Positions 1 to 11,872 of a stretch of DNA of 64,000 bases are shown here, one piece after another. A model generated the notes under the pieces. The model saw only the letters and a list, made by a program, of their open reading frames with translations. It was not told the origin of the DNA and searched no databases. Made by a program: the position numbers and the translations under genes. Every line of letters starts with the position of its first letter. Within the stretch, counting starts at the first letter, position 1. The stretch is taken from the NCBI RefSeq assembly GCF_032362555.1, contig NC_083510.1:1577501-1641500 (forward strand), in the 5' to 3' direction. The stretch comes from Amyelois transitella. Taxonomy: Eukaryota > Arthropoda > Insecta > Lepidoptera > Pyralidae.

Positions 1-530
1 TGACTGTCAATTTTTATCTTATTGTTCGTAGATCTGACTGGGTAAATTATTTCAATAGAAACGAACCTTCTCGAGTTTTACGCTTAGCAATACATTTTGC
101 GCATTCTTTTTATGTATAAAGTTAAGTTCTTAACTCTTTTCTAAGGAGATGAGTGTAGACACATCCCGCCTTAAGTATGCACATGCTTTTCCCTAAGATT
201 CCGACGCTAGAATTATGTTAACGCAGATTACGTATCTATAAATTTTTAATATTAACAATTTCCGTATTTACCAGAAAGTAGCTCCATTCACATCAAACCA
301 AAACAGTGCAAAAGTCCCACTTAATCCTATTTCTGTCCGGCAAAACAATGAGTCAGCTCAATAAATCAAACTAGTCGTTGCACGCGACTTTGGCCCGCGG
401 GCGTCAACACAGCTCTCAGTATATCGTCCGTAAATATAATCTGTGGCACGGCTGTCAACAAGTAGCTAACTAGGAGCCCGGCACGCAAGCTTGAGGCAAC
501 ATCATGGTTAAGATTGCTTGTTAAATTATG

Positions 531-794
531 GTGCCGTGTGGTTCCCGGCACCAATACAAAAAAGAATAGGACCACTCCATCTCTCTCCCACGTATGTCGC
601 AAAAGGCGACTAAGGGATAGGCTTACAAACTTGGGATTCTTTTTTAGGCGATGGGCTAGCAACCTGTCACTATTTGAATCTCAATTCTATCATTAAGCCA
701 AATAGCCGAACTTGGCCATTCAGTCCTTTCAAAGCTGTTGGCTCTGTCTACCCCGCAAGGGATATAGACGTGAACATATGTATGTATGTATGTT
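531..794 (+). mobile_element. Family-A retroposon (about 255 bp)
   Basis: Starts gtgccgtgtggttcccggca and ends in (TATG)n, flanked by the short repeat 'tgttaaattat' on both sides, a target-site duplication. Family A recurs more than twenty times in the window. Confidence 0.85.
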
Positions 795-912
795 AAATTA
801 TAATAGCGACAGCCCAGACTAGCTTGCATAGCTTTACTGAGTGGGGTAAAAATTGTTTTATTTACACGGATAAGCATCAGTTCTTTAGCCACCGACTCCA
901 AGATTCTATTCA

Positions 913-1177
913 TCTATACTAATATTATAAAGCTGAAGAGTTGTTTGTTTGAACGTGCTAATCTTAGGAACTACTGGTTCAAATTGAAAAATTCGTTTTG
1001 CGTTGCGCGATCATTTATCGAGGAAGGCTTTAGGCTATATTAAATCACGCTGCAACTATAAAGAGCAAAGAAATACTGGAAAATGTGAAAAAATATGGGG
1101 AAAATTTTTTATCCTAGAGGGCTTCAATAATGCCCAAAATAACTATTCCACGCGGACGAAGTTGCGGGCACAGCTAG
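913..1177 (+). mobile_element. Non-autonomous Helitron, family Heli-1
   Basis: Begins A|TCTATACTAATATTATAAAG and ends ...cgcggacgaagttgcgggcacaGCTAG|T, with a hairpin before CTAG. No coding capacity. Confidence 0.8.
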
Positions 1178-1215
1178 TCTAATGTAAGAGAATTAACATA
1201 ATCAATTATTATTAC

Positions 1216-1500
1216 CTTTTACCCGCAGCTTTGCCAGCGCAAATTTAGCGCCATCTATAGACGTGAATTTAACGCCACCTATACGCACGAATTTAGCCCC
1301 ACCTACAAAAGAATACAGCTTTTCGCAAGTCCCACGTTTTTACCGGGGTGAAAAGTACCCTATGTCCTTCTCCAGACTCTTATTTCTATGTACGCAATTT
1401 CAACCCATCTTGGTTCAGTATAATTAGTGAAGAGGTAACAAACAATTTGTTTGTATGTTACCTCTTCACTAATTATACTACTACTACTAATTTACTTTCG
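1216..1500 (-). mobile_element. Helitron fragment with internal hairpin
   Basis: Shares 'taccctatgtccttctccag' and 'actttcgcatttataa' with the right part of the 7022-9331 Helitron. A perfect inverted repeat (1417-1479) interrupts it. Confidence 0.55.
1417..1479. repeat. Perfect inverted repeat, 24-nt arms
   Basis: Arms 1417-1440 and 1456-1479, spacer 15. Confidence 0.95.
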
Positions 1501-2574
1501 CATTTATAACGTTTATAACGTTATTTGGAATAGGCTAACGGGACCAATTCCAGGAAAGATGAATGATGTATTATAATATTTACTTTCTACTTTAAAAAGG
1601 CATATTCTTTCTCGCAGTCGTCTCCAAAGTTTTAATATTGAATTAATTGTTTATTATCTCAATGAACAAGACTGCAGCAAAGTGACCGCAGTCCGAATCT
1701 ACTCGTACCACATCATTGCGCCGCCACTGTACCGGGGAGTTGCGCGATGCTAGTGAAAATAAATTCCGCGCGATACGAAGCTACGTGACCACATAACCGT
1801 GAAACTGTTAAGGTTTAGTTTTGAACGCGACCGCATTATTTTTTTATAAATAACAAAATGTAAATGAAATTCAGCGATTTACATAGATGAAGAAGAAGTA
1901 TACTTTAAATTAAATCCGTCAACAAGACCGTAGGAAAACGAAGATGTGTTCTTTAGATAGCTGATTCTCATTCGATTCTGCGCTCATGGGGGGCGTCAGC
2001 CGTATCTTTCCAAAACATGCGGAGGCTATAAACAAATAATATAAACAAATGAAATCATATTCATAGTCAATGAATATATTTTCGTGGCGTTAGCCTATTT
2101 ATATTTTTAATAATAAATATTTAAGAGAATATTTTTTTCCATCAAATAATATTCTATGAAAATTACACCCCTTTTTCATTTACTTTGTAGCCACGTTCGG
2201 AATCGCTCCTTAACCATGAAACGGTCACGCTACGTGTTTGGCTGTTGTTCCCGTCAATTCCGCAACATATTATAAACAAAAATGAACTTTATTCGCTGCA
2301 ACTCTACTAAGAAATAATATTGGACTTCACAGAAAATCTTTTTCAAGTTGAAATCTTCGCTGGCCGGAATCAAGAAATCTTTAAAGTTAGCTTTTTCAGT
2401 GGAATTGTGTCTATTGTTAGTCGTAGGAATTGGTTATGGTCAATTTATCGTTGCAATTTCAAAAACTTCTCTCTCAGCATTTGGTCCGTATTTTTGATTA
2501 AAAGTTATGTTTAACAAGATAAAGTATCTTTAATTTTTTCTTGTTTTTTATGTCATTTGGAATATAAATTGTTG
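1501..2574. other. AT-rich, nothing recognised
   Basis: No coding potential or named repeat seen. Confidence 0.5.
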
Positions 2575-2690
2575 ATGACAGGTTGCTAGCCCATTGCGTA
2601 AAAGAAGAATCCCAAACTTATAAGGCTATCCTTTAGTCGCCTTTTACGATATCCATGGGGAAAAGACGGAGTGTGATGGTGCCGGGAACC
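2575..2690 (-). mobile_element. Family-A fragment
   Basis: Reverse fragment holding the 5' half only ('gttgctagcccattgcgtaa' to 'ggtgccgggaacc'). Confidence 0.75.
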
Positions 2691-3269
2691 ATAAAGACAC
2701 TTTAGTTAGATTTAGGCTCATAAAAATGTGTTTTCTGTTTGTGTTTAACTGACTGACTAATGAATTAAATTATATCAGGTGTTTGGAACCAAATACACAT
2801 AATAAAATAAACTTTATCATAAGCAAACTAAAAGACACCGTAGAAATTGTGTTTAAAAACTGTTTAGTCCATAAAATATAGTTTTGATTTGTTTCCCAAG
2901 ACTTGTTTGAAAACATGAATATGAAATGAAATTCCGAACTGAGGAGAAACTTGCGAGTTTTATTTTTTTCCGAGAAACTTTTTCACTCGGCGAGAGCGGA
3001 ACGCTGGCTCGCCGTTATTGACTGACCATTTTTTTTTTTAATTTTTTTTTTGTAAAGTTAGGTGTCCACCTTTTATTTTGCACTAGATTGTGCCGGCAGA
3101 TTCTGGGGCTTGTCAGTTTGATCAGCAATTAACGTATTTTTTTTCTTCATATTGTTCATTTCGTTTCTTCATTTAAATGTGGCCTGCCAGTCTTTTCGAG
3201 CTTGCTGGATCAACTTACACCGTTAAGGAATAAAATCCAAGACAATACAATAAGTATTGGAGGGTTACC

Positions 3270-3550
3270 ACTGTTTCTCGAAACACTTCTTCTCTTAGTG
3301 CTGTATACTCCATATTTTTTCCGGAAAATCGTAAGTTCCGACTAAGGGAATAAGTGCATCACGTTTCTCTTTAAAAACTCTTCTTCTCTTAGTGCTGTAT
3401 ACTCTATCTTTTTTCTGGAAAATCGTAAGTGTCGACTAAGGGAATAAGTGCACCACGTTTCTCTTTAAAAAACTCTTCTTCTCTTAGTGCTGTATACTCC
3501 ATCTTTTTTCTGGAAAATCGTAACTGTCGACTAAGGGAATAAGTGCACCA
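3270..3550 (+). repeat. Three ~94-bp tandem repeats
   Basis: 'cttcttctcttagtgctgta' begins at 3286, 3380 and 3475, each followed by 'actaagggaataagtgca'. Confidence 0.9.
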
Positions 3551-3605
3551 TCAATAGCAACGAATATTCCAAAAGAGGAGAGATATCAGACAGTCGCCCG
3601 TTTAA

Positions 3606-4808
3606 CCCTTTCCATGCGGAAGCATTATTTCAATTTCGCCGTCTCTGTACGGGCGGTTTTGTATTAAGGCCCTTCTATAAAACGATGGGCGAGATATTAC
3701 GTCATAACAAAACTGGTTCTACTGTACGGAAGGCGTATTATTGCGTTCTGTAATTTCTTTCGCTAGACGCGGATGGCGTATTATTTCGTTTTCAAAATTA
3801 TATAGATAATTTTGGTGTTGCCATACCTTGAAACAATAACGTCTTTATAAGCAGAAATGAGCAAAATTGAATTATGATTAAGAATAATGAACATTTGCTG
3901 CAAAAATACAAAAAGAATATCAAATATTTATATAAAATTACTTGCATATATATTTTTTTATAAAAAACTGAAATATGTAGTAAATTGAAATCAAATTTTT
4001 ATTAATCATAATAATTTTTTGGGCAACTGGGTATGAGCAAGCATATAAGCAAATTAACACTCAGTTTTTTACATACTCATTTTACATTTTTTTATATTAT
4101 TTTATCATGCTTTTAAAAAAAAATATCTATGGTTATAATAAAATGTAACGAGGGTAGCTTAAAATTTAATTTATGAGGGTACAATAAGTAACTGGCTAGT
4201 TGACATATCTTGTACATTGTATCGTGTTTGTATTGGACATGGTGTTATCGGATTTGGAGAGTCATCATAACATTTCACTTTATTTTGTAAAATTCGTTGC
4301 GGTATCTTAAATACTTGAGATTCTTTGACCTCGTCAAAAGTTTCGGGAGAAATTTCATTGTTTCTTCCTCGTTTTCTAGATAAAATACTTTGCGACATCT
4401 CATCATCGTCGATAAAATTTGGTTGCGAATATGGTTCATGCTCGTCAATTTGAGTCTCATCTGAAGATTTATCTTTAAAAATATTATCGTCGAGGTAAAA
4501 CACATTATTAAGAATTATAAGTAATAAACTTACCATTTATATTATTCTCCTTTTATTAGACTTTTTATATAAAAAGCTTACAACACTATCGGCGTAAACC
4601 ATGCACTCGTATCTACATAATAATAAGTAAGTATTTTTCCACCGTTTCACGTAAGGTTGTTGAGTTTATAACTACAGTACAGGGGAACCAACTTTCATAT
4701 TGGTCTAATCGTTTAACACAAGGAATTGTTTTGGACGCAATAATACGCCCACCGTGTGGCCAACGGTTTTTAGTTATACGTGATATTACGCCAGCCGCAT
4801 GGAAAGGG
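3606..4808. mobile_element. TIR element with TTAA on one side, possibly piggyBac-like
   Basis: CCCTTTCCATGCGG at 3606-3619 and its exact complement at 4795-4808. The left neighbour is TTAA, the right is TACA. Subterminal 'ggcgtattattgcgt' occurs near both ends. A minus-strand 121-codon acidic ORF (4171-4536) inside is unassigned. Confidence 0.5.
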
Positions 4809-4939
4809 TACAGCCACATATTTCAAATGGAATATACGATATTTTTTTCTTGCTAGGTAAAGTTTATTTTCTAGACGGTTTTCGTACATCAAAAGTGTAC
4901 ACACAAACTTTAGATCATGAAAAATTCTCAGAGTGCAAC

Positions 4940-5194
4940 ATACATATGGTCACGTCCATATCCCTTGCGGGGTAGACAGAGCCAACAGTCTTAAAAAGAC
5001 TGAATGGCCACGTTCAGCTATTTGGCTTAATGATAGAATTGAGATTCAAACAGTGACAGGTTGCTGGCCCATCGCCTAAAAATAAGAATCCCAAGTATGT
5101 AAGCCTATCCCTTAGTCGCCTTTTACGACATCCATGGGAAAGAGATGGAGTGGTCCTATTCTTTTTTGTATTGGTGCCGGGAACCACACGGCAC
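4940..5194 (-). mobile_element. Full-length family-A retroposon with 22-bp target-site duplication
   Basis: 4918-4939 and 5195-5216 are identical 22-bp direct repeats around a complete reverse copy. This defines the element as ~255 bp and shows target-primed insertion. Confidence 0.92.
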
Positions 5195-5423
5195 TGAAAA
5201 ATTCTCAGAGTGCAACCTTCAGGAGTATCGGCTTTAAAAAATATCCGCACGTCAGGTAGATGTCAGGTGCACATGGTACCACACACGGGCGAAACAGATA
5301 CGGGGTTAGACAATATTTTTTTTATTATAGGTATAGGTAGACTAATTTGTAGAGATTGTTTTTTATATACCTACTACAGATATGTTTTTTATATACTATA
5401 TAGATAAGGTTTTCTAGGTATAC

Positions 5424-5530
5424 ATACATATAATCACGTCTAAATCCCTTGCGGGGTAGACAGAGCCAACTGTCTTGAAAATACTAATAGGGCCACATTC
5501 AGCTGTTTGGCTTTCTGATGAAATTCAGAA
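5424..5530 (-). mobile_element. Family-A 3' fragment
   Basis: Reverse copy of the 3' half ('acatacatataatcacgtct' onward). Confidence 0.7.
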
Positions 5531-5851
5531 TTCTAGATCTTATTAGTGTAGAAAGAGTCGCGGCGATGGGTACCTGCTATTATTTGTAGAGATTTCCTCC
5601 AAAAGACTAATAACCATGTTACTATGAAAGAGCTAGTATACTTGCATGTATAACCCAAGGGTAACGTTAAAAACAAAATTGAAGGAAACCCAAATTGACA
5701 AAAAGATGGCACTGGAACGAAAAGTATGACAAGTAAAAAGACAATGAGAGTCGATGTCAAATTAAATGGGAGTAATTTATTTCCCATGAAGTCAATTTCT
5801 TATTATTTATCCAATATAATTTCTCATTATGAAGTATGCAGAGATCGTGGC

Positions 5852-5932
5852 AAGTGGAAAGAGGTAGTCTCTGCCTACCCCTCCGGGAAAGAGGAATGAT
5901 TTTATGTATTTATGTATGTAATTTCTCATTAG
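5852..5932 (+). mobile_element. Family-B (LINE 3' tail) fragment
   Basis: 'gatcgtggcaagtggaaaga' through (TATG)n. The coding remnant reads [18 protein letters not shown]. Confidence 0.65.
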
Positions 5933-5961
5933 GTTGGTTAAAAAACATAAGATAACATAAT

Positions 5962-6380
5962 ATATACTCACGTCTATATCTCTTACGGGGTAGACAAAGC
6001 AGTTATCTAAAGACTGAAAGGCCGCGTTCAGCTGTTTGGCTTAATGATGGAATTTAGATTCAAAAAGTGACAAGTTGCTAGCCCATCGCCTAAAAGAGGA
6101 ATCCAAAGTAAATGAGCCTATCCCTTAGTCGCCTATTACGACTTTAATTAACCTTTTTGTGCCGTGTGGTTCCCGGCGCCAATAGAAAAAGAATAGGACC
6201 AGTCCAGGCGTAATCGAAACCGCCGAGCTTGCATAGAAGAGAGTTATGAATGTGGATGAAGCGAAGGAAGTATACAGAGATCGTGGCAAGTGGAAAGATG
6301 TAGTCTCTGTCTACCCCTCCGGGAAAAAGGCGTGATGTTAAGTATGTATGTAGGACCACTCCATCTCTATCCCATGGAGG
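5962..6380. mobile_element. Family-A fragments with nested family-B copy
   Basis: Reverse family-A 3' part (5962-6135), then a forward family-A head (6160-6205) that is interrupted by family B (6206-6351) and resumes at 'ggaccactccatctct'. Confidence 0.65.
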
Positions 6381-6420
6381 TTAGTTAAATAAATAAAATA
6401 ACCACTAAATAGGAATAGTG

Positions 6421-6682
6421 TTGTGTGGTTCCTGGCACTAATACAAAAAAGAATAGGACCACTCCAACTCTTTCCCTGGATGTCGTAAAAGGCGACTGAG
6501 GGATAGGCTTACAAACTTGGGATTCTCTTTTTAGGCGATGGGCTAGCAACCTGTCACTATTTGAATCTCAATTCTATCATTAAGCCAAATAGCTGAACGT
6601 GGCCATTGAGTCTTTTCAAGACTGTTGGCTCTGTCTACCTCACAAGGGATATAGACGTGACCATATGTATGTATGTATGTAA
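6421..6682 (+). mobile_element. Family-A retroposon
   Basis: Near full length, flanked by 'taaatagga' direct repeats. Confidence 0.82.
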
Positions 6683-7127
6683 ATAGGAAAAAAATGATAA
6701 ACTCGCTAGCAATGTGTTACCTAAAGAACCCAACAGACGTGTTTCCGTCCGTTCCGTCCGTTCCGCCGGCCGGAGACCGGAGGCCGGGCCGGCAGACAGT
6801 TTGACAGCCGGTTTTACACTACGGCACCGTACAGAGATGCAATTCATACGATAAACTGCAATTCTATTTGTATAGTTAGTGTAGGCTATTTTATAAACGG
6901 TATGTTAGATTTGCTAAAAGCGATTAATGAAAGCACAAGTAAAGTAAGAGTAAAGTAAAAAGGATTTATTCATAAAACACCATAGCAAAAAGATAAAAAA
7001 ATAAACAATAATATATAAATACTAGCTTTTACCCGCGGCTTCGCCCGCGTGGCATCCCATGGAAACAGTTTTTTCTCCATATTAGAATGAGATTGTGATA
7101 ATTTGTTATGAGAGTATAAAATTGGTT

Positions 7128-7392
7128 GTTCCGTATGGTTCTCGGCACCAATACAAAAAAGAATAGGACCACTCCATCTCTTTTCTATGGATGTCGTAAA
7201 AGGCGACTAAGGGATAGGCTTATAAACTTGGGATTCTTTTTTAGGCGATGGGCTAGCAACATGTTACTATTTGAATCTCAATTCTATCATTAAGCTAAAT
7301 AGCTGATGGTGGCCATTCAATCTTTTCAAGACTGTTGGCTCTGTCTACCCCGCAAGGGATGTAGACGTGACCATATGTATGTATGTATGTAA
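7128..7392 (+). mobile_element. Family-A retroposon inside Helitron
   Basis: Full-length copy nested within the 7022-9331 Helitron. Confidence 0.82.
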
Positions 7393-7437
7393 ATTGAGAA
7401 TTATTTTAGTACGCTGCTATACACAACATAGTTTGTT

Positions 7438-8776
7438 CTTCAAAATAAACAAATTTTGTGGACTGGATACACGCGAACAGGCTACATATAGCTGCCCATG
7501 GGAAAAACATGGCTTTTCCAGATGCACTTCCGCAACTTGCAATGTTTGCCCTTGGGTTTTCTTTATGGTTATGGCGAAACTTAGCCTTATGGAAAACTGT
7601 ACCCTTTTAAATTGAAAAGGAAAATCAGTAGATCAAATTAAGGACGTCCTGGCAAAGGGTCAGGTCAAAAGTACCCGAAACCGCCGAGCTCGCATGAAGA
7701 GAGTTATGAATGTTGATGAAGCGAAGGAAGTATGCAGAGATCGTGGCAAGTGGAAAGAGGTAGTCTCTGCCTACCCCTCCGGGAAAGAGGCGTGATTTTA
7801 TGTATGTATGTATGTATGTATTACACTTTCCCCTTTACCTACACCTGTTAAATAGTGGCGCCAATTATATTTTGCCCTAATTGAAATACCCTAAGTAGCT
7901 CTTTCACATAGCCAGGCATCGTCAAGTAAATTCTATTGCAGATCCGGATAAACTATGGCAATGAGCTCCTCCACATTTTCTACCAAACTGCAGAAATCCT
8001 GAGTGAGCGAAATGTAACCTTCACTGTCTGTATGCCTGAATCCATCGCCAATTTTTATTAGATTATCTGCATAATGTCTCGCATCTGCGTCATTGTAGAG
8101 ATTATGCTGGCCATAATCTGGACGATTTTAGACAGGCTTTGATTTCGTCTGCCGGCGTAAGCCTTCGGATCACTGGCAAAGTCTGCCTGAAGTCACCTGC
8201 AAGCAAAACTACCATTCCTCCCATAATATCTGTACTGTCTCTCAAATCCTGAAGAGTACTGTTTAAGGCCTTTTCCAAGTTTCGTTTTTGTTAGCCATCC
8301 TGCTTTCATCCCACACTAAAAGCTTACATTGTTTCAGCATTATACCACGTGAGCTGTTTTTACTGAAATTGCAGATAGTGGATTCTTCTCGTGCAAGATT
8401 TAAAGGCAATTTTAATACAGAATGTACAGTGCGGCCGCCATTCAGTAATGTGGCGGCGATGCCAGAAGAAGCAACAGCAACAGCAATTTTTTGGTCTTTT
8501 CTAATGGACGCTAATAAAAGATTTAATAAAAAGGTTTTTCCAGTACCTCCTGGAGCATCGAGAAAAAAGAGTGCACCATTTCCTGATTCGATTTAATTTA
8601 ACACTTGTTGATAATTGACTCTGTTCTGGAAGTAGTTGAGGGACTAACTCGTTGACTTGCTGTTGTAATACTGTAATATCATAGTTTAATTCCCGAACTA
8701 TATCGTCGTCTAAGTCATTTTCATATACTCTTTGTAGGCTTACCATTCCAAAATCTTGTAGTTTCTTTCCCGACAT
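7438..8776 (-). pseudogene. Helitron PIF1-like helicase, broken
   Basis: Fragments in family order. 8776-8580 gives FGMVSLQRVYENDLDDD...ELNYD. 8585-8290 holds Walker A, ALFFLDAPGGTGKTF, in another frame, then SSGIAATLLNGGRTVHS. 8290-7930 gives GGMVVLLAGDFRQTLPVIRR. 7616-7438 gives LSFAITIKKTQGQTLQVAEV and SHGQLYVACSRVSSPQN. Frameshifts, stops and an inserted retroposon make it non-functional. Confidence 0.8.
7622..7822 (+). mobile_element. Family-B (LINE 3' tail)
   Basis: Begins 'gatcaaattaaggacgtcct' (DQIKDVLAK) and continues [20 protein letters not shown] and [19 protein letters not shown], stop, (TATG)n. It looks like the C-terminus and 3' end of a non-LTR retrotransposon. Confidence 0.7.
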
Positions 8777-8873
8777 TGCTATAACCTTGTTTGTAATTTT
8801 AATCAGTGCTTCATTATAAATGTGGTCAAACTAATATCTGTATGTGTCTGCTGTAATCGTCGTAAAGCAGACC

Positions 8874-9108
8874 CCATCTAGTGATTATGTTGCAAAGTTA
8901 TAAATTCTTAGCAGACGTCTCCAAATCATAATCTGACATTCTGCCATATTGTATCTCCATTGATTCAAAATTCACTCCGCGCATTTAGCGCCATCTAGTG
9001 ATTATGTTGCAAAGTTATAAATTCTTAGCAGACGTCTCCAAGTCATAATCTGACATTCTGCCAAATTGTATCTCCATTGATTCAAAATTCACTCCGCGCA
9101 TTTAGCGC
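8874..9108 (-). repeat. 117-bp tandem duplication inside the Helitron
   Basis: 'ccatctagtgattatgttgc' begins at 8874 and again at 8991. The copies are nearly identical (one base change at 'aaatc/aagtc', one at 'catat/caaat'). Confidence 0.9.
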
Positions 9109-9491
9109 CACCTATGTAAGAGAGTACAGGTTTTTCACTAATCCCACGGGAACGATAGTTTTTTTCAGGATGAAAGGTACCCTATGTCCTTCTCCATACT
9201 CTGAACTATATATATCCGAAATTTCAAGAAGATTGGTTGTGTAGATAACGCGTGAAAAGAAAACAAACAAACAAACATACTTACTTTCGCATTTATAATA
9301 TTATATATTATATTATTAGTATTAGTATAGATAAAGGGTACCCCCTCAGCATAATGCTGGCTGTAAACAATAAACAATATGCTACACAGCCAACGCTGAT
9401 CTTCCGGGGGTGCCCGGGTAGGCGTCACGGACATACGTACAATGAAAACAAAAAAGAAAATGTATATATATATATGTATATATATGGATGT

Positions 9492-9555
9492 GGCGTGCAT
9501 ACTTTTTCTATGCTAGTAAACCACCATTTACTAGCATAGAAAAAGTATGCACGCC
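9492..9555. repeat. Perfect inverted repeat, 29-nt arms
   Basis: Arms 9492-9520 and 9527-9555, spacer 'ccacca'. Confidence 0.97.
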
Positions 9556-10730
9556 CTTACTACTTTTCCGAATATTGTAAAAGTCAATAAAGGGAAGGTT
9601 TTATAAATTCGTAATTCTTTTAGGCGATGAACTAGGTACTTGTCTATCAATCTTCCATAACCAGCTCCATCTAACCAGTAAAGGAAAAAGAAGTGATAAT
9701 GTGTATGCGTTTAACTTTATTAAATCACCTTTTATTCTTTTTTTTGTTTTTCCTTTTTTTTTAGATTTCGTAAGATGGCGATGCCAATTTCACTATGTCA
9801 AATACGTATATTACGAAAAAAAAACAAAACTATTCAAATTGGATACGTACAGCAACGTCACGTATCTGATATGGCGTCTTTCTTACAGTCCCATACATTA
9901 GATGTGCTCCAGCCTTATGAATCCCGTTTCCAGACACTTTAATTAACCGGGACGCGGAGTAATGTGTGTTCCCTGAGATCTAGACTCAGATTAGACTCAG
10001 TTTTCTGGCGTCTGAACTTTACACTGAAGATTCAAATCTATGTAATAACGGCCTTGTTTACTTTGCAACTATGTTTTTTATCTCAATATACTTTGCCGTC
10101 TGTGTAAAAACCCGTTATTTTCCCGAACGGGTTTCGGGCTTCTTTGCGCTTCTCAATGCCGTCTCGTTCTATCTGTTTATTTGTAAAGTACAACATAGTA
10201 AAGAGTACTTACTATATTATGTATATTTTACATACATATATACATATGGTCACGTCTATATCCCTTGTGGGGTAGACAGAGCCGTATGTATATTTTATCT
10301 CCCAAAAAATACAGTTTCCATAAAATTTACGATAACTACCTTCACACAGAGGCGGAATTTTGATTCCTCTGCGTTCATTTATGTAAGCTCTATTAAATCT
10401 ATTTTTTGTAAGGTCAGCCAAGAGTTCTTTTGACCTGACCTTTTACGAGAACATCCCCGATCGGATTAAGGTACGATCAAAGAGCGAAAGGCAGTTTCCA
10501 ATGAAGATAGTAGAAAATATACCCGTTAGCTGCATTTCAACCGGAAAACAGCAGCGATTCTAAAACTGGAGTAAATTTATATCCCTGCAGTGCACTTAAC
10601 CTATCCGCTCGAGTTATGAACGCGTCTTAAATTTTATTTGTATCGACCGCTCGGTGCAACGTAAAAATGTATGCCACTTTATTAAACCTTATGTGTATTT
10701 ACACAAAATAATTAATAAATTTAAATAATA
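9556..10730. other. AT-rich, nothing recognised except a family-A scrap
   Basis: A short reverse family-A 3' scrap lies at 10236-10283. The rest is unassigned. Confidence 0.5.
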
Positions 10731-10747
10731 ATGTATGTAATATGACG

Positions 10748-11119
10748 GTGCCCTGTGGTTCCCGGCACCAATAGAAAAAAGAATAGGACCACTCCATCTC
10801 TCTCCCATGGATGTCGTAAAAGGCGACTAAGGGGTAGGCTTATAAACTTGGGATTCTTCTTTTAGGCGATGGGCTAGCAACCTGTTACTATTTGAATCTC
10901 AATTCTATCTTAAAGCCAAATAGCTGAACGTGGCCTAACCTTTGTTGGCTCTGTCTACGCCGCAAGGGATATAGTTGGGATTCTTCTTTTAGGCGATGGG
11001 CTAGCAACCTGTTACTATTTGAATCTCAATTCTATCTTAAAGCCAAATAGCTGAACGTGGCCTAACCTTTGTCGGCTCTGTCTACGCCGCAAGGGATATA
11101 GACGTGATTATATGTATGT
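10748..11119 (+). mobile_element. Family-A retroposon with internal 3'-half duplication
   Basis: Flanked by 17-bp repeats 'atgtatgtaatatgacg' (10731-10747 and 11120-11136). The segment from 'gggattcttcttttaggcga' to 'aagggatata' occurs twice in tandem (~120 bp). Confidence 0.85.
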
Positions 11120-11788
11120 ATGTATGTAATATGACGCAGATGGAGCTACCCTTAAAGTACCTAAGCTGATTTGTGTTTTAGGAAACTAATTCAACGATAC
11201 TAATTAATAATTTTTGCATAAATTAACAGGGTATCTTTTTCTATTCCATATAATTTACCCTTCATGAGCTTCTCTTTAGAACATTTCAATTTATTTATTT
11301 GATTTCTTAATGTAAAATTCAGTTCTAACTACTATAATAGACACTTAATATAATAAAACATAATTATAATAGCGAATTTTTATTTTTAGCCCTGCACCGT
11401 AAATATTTAATATCCATACATACACGTCAGAACAGAACAGACACGTCTTTGTCCCCTTACGGGGTAGACAGAACCAAAGACTTGAAAAGTCTAAATATCC
11501 ACCTTCAGCTGGCTAAGTGGGTGTGACAGTGACAGGTTGCTAGTTGATACATCGCCTACCAGAAGCATCCAAAATTTATTAGACTTTATTTAATGTACTC
11601 TATTCCAATCCAGACAAAACAAATTCAAATTATTAAGAAAATTGCAAAATGCTGTACCACTAGTCATTACTAAAACAATATTATAAATAAAAATCATTCA
11701 GAATATCTATCTGACTTTAGTAAATTGTAATATGCGCCTTGGAATTATTTTTGTGTACTGTACTTTATGTACGAGTATTTTCTTGCAG

Positions 11789-11872
11789 ACTCACTGGAAG
11801 ATCCATGAATGTGCTTAATGAGTTAAAAGTTACCCCTACTCTAGAAAACTTCTTTGAAGAATCATCAAAACC
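11789..11872 (+). CDS. Isolated exon-like segment of unknown gene
   Basis: A strong acceptor 'gagtattttcttgcag' and donor 'acc|gtgagtaag' flank 84 nt. One frame is open: LTGRSMNVLNELKVTPTLEN then FFEESSK, phase 2 out. I do not recognise the protein. No partner exon was found on this strand within the first 27 kb, so it may belong to a gene with very long introns or be fortuitous. Confidence 0.35.

Larger units (their letters stand above)
7022..9331 (-). mobile_element. Helitron (about 2.3 kb) with helicase remnants and nested insertions
   Basis: The minus-strand 5' end starts TC(TATACTAATA) at 9331 next to A, and the 3' end is ...GCTAG at 7022 next to T, with the hairpin 'cgcgggcgaagccgcggg' just inside: the Helitron plan. 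Inside are minus-strand pieces of a PIF1-type Helitron helicase. A family-A retroposon (7128-7392) and a family-B tail (7622-7822) sit inside it. The Rep domain is absent. Confidence 0.75.

Noticed and set aside
4613..4819. 68-codon minus-strand ORF in the TIR element
   Set aside because: Overlaps the terminal inverted repeat and has no recognisable protein features; treated as non-coding end sequence.
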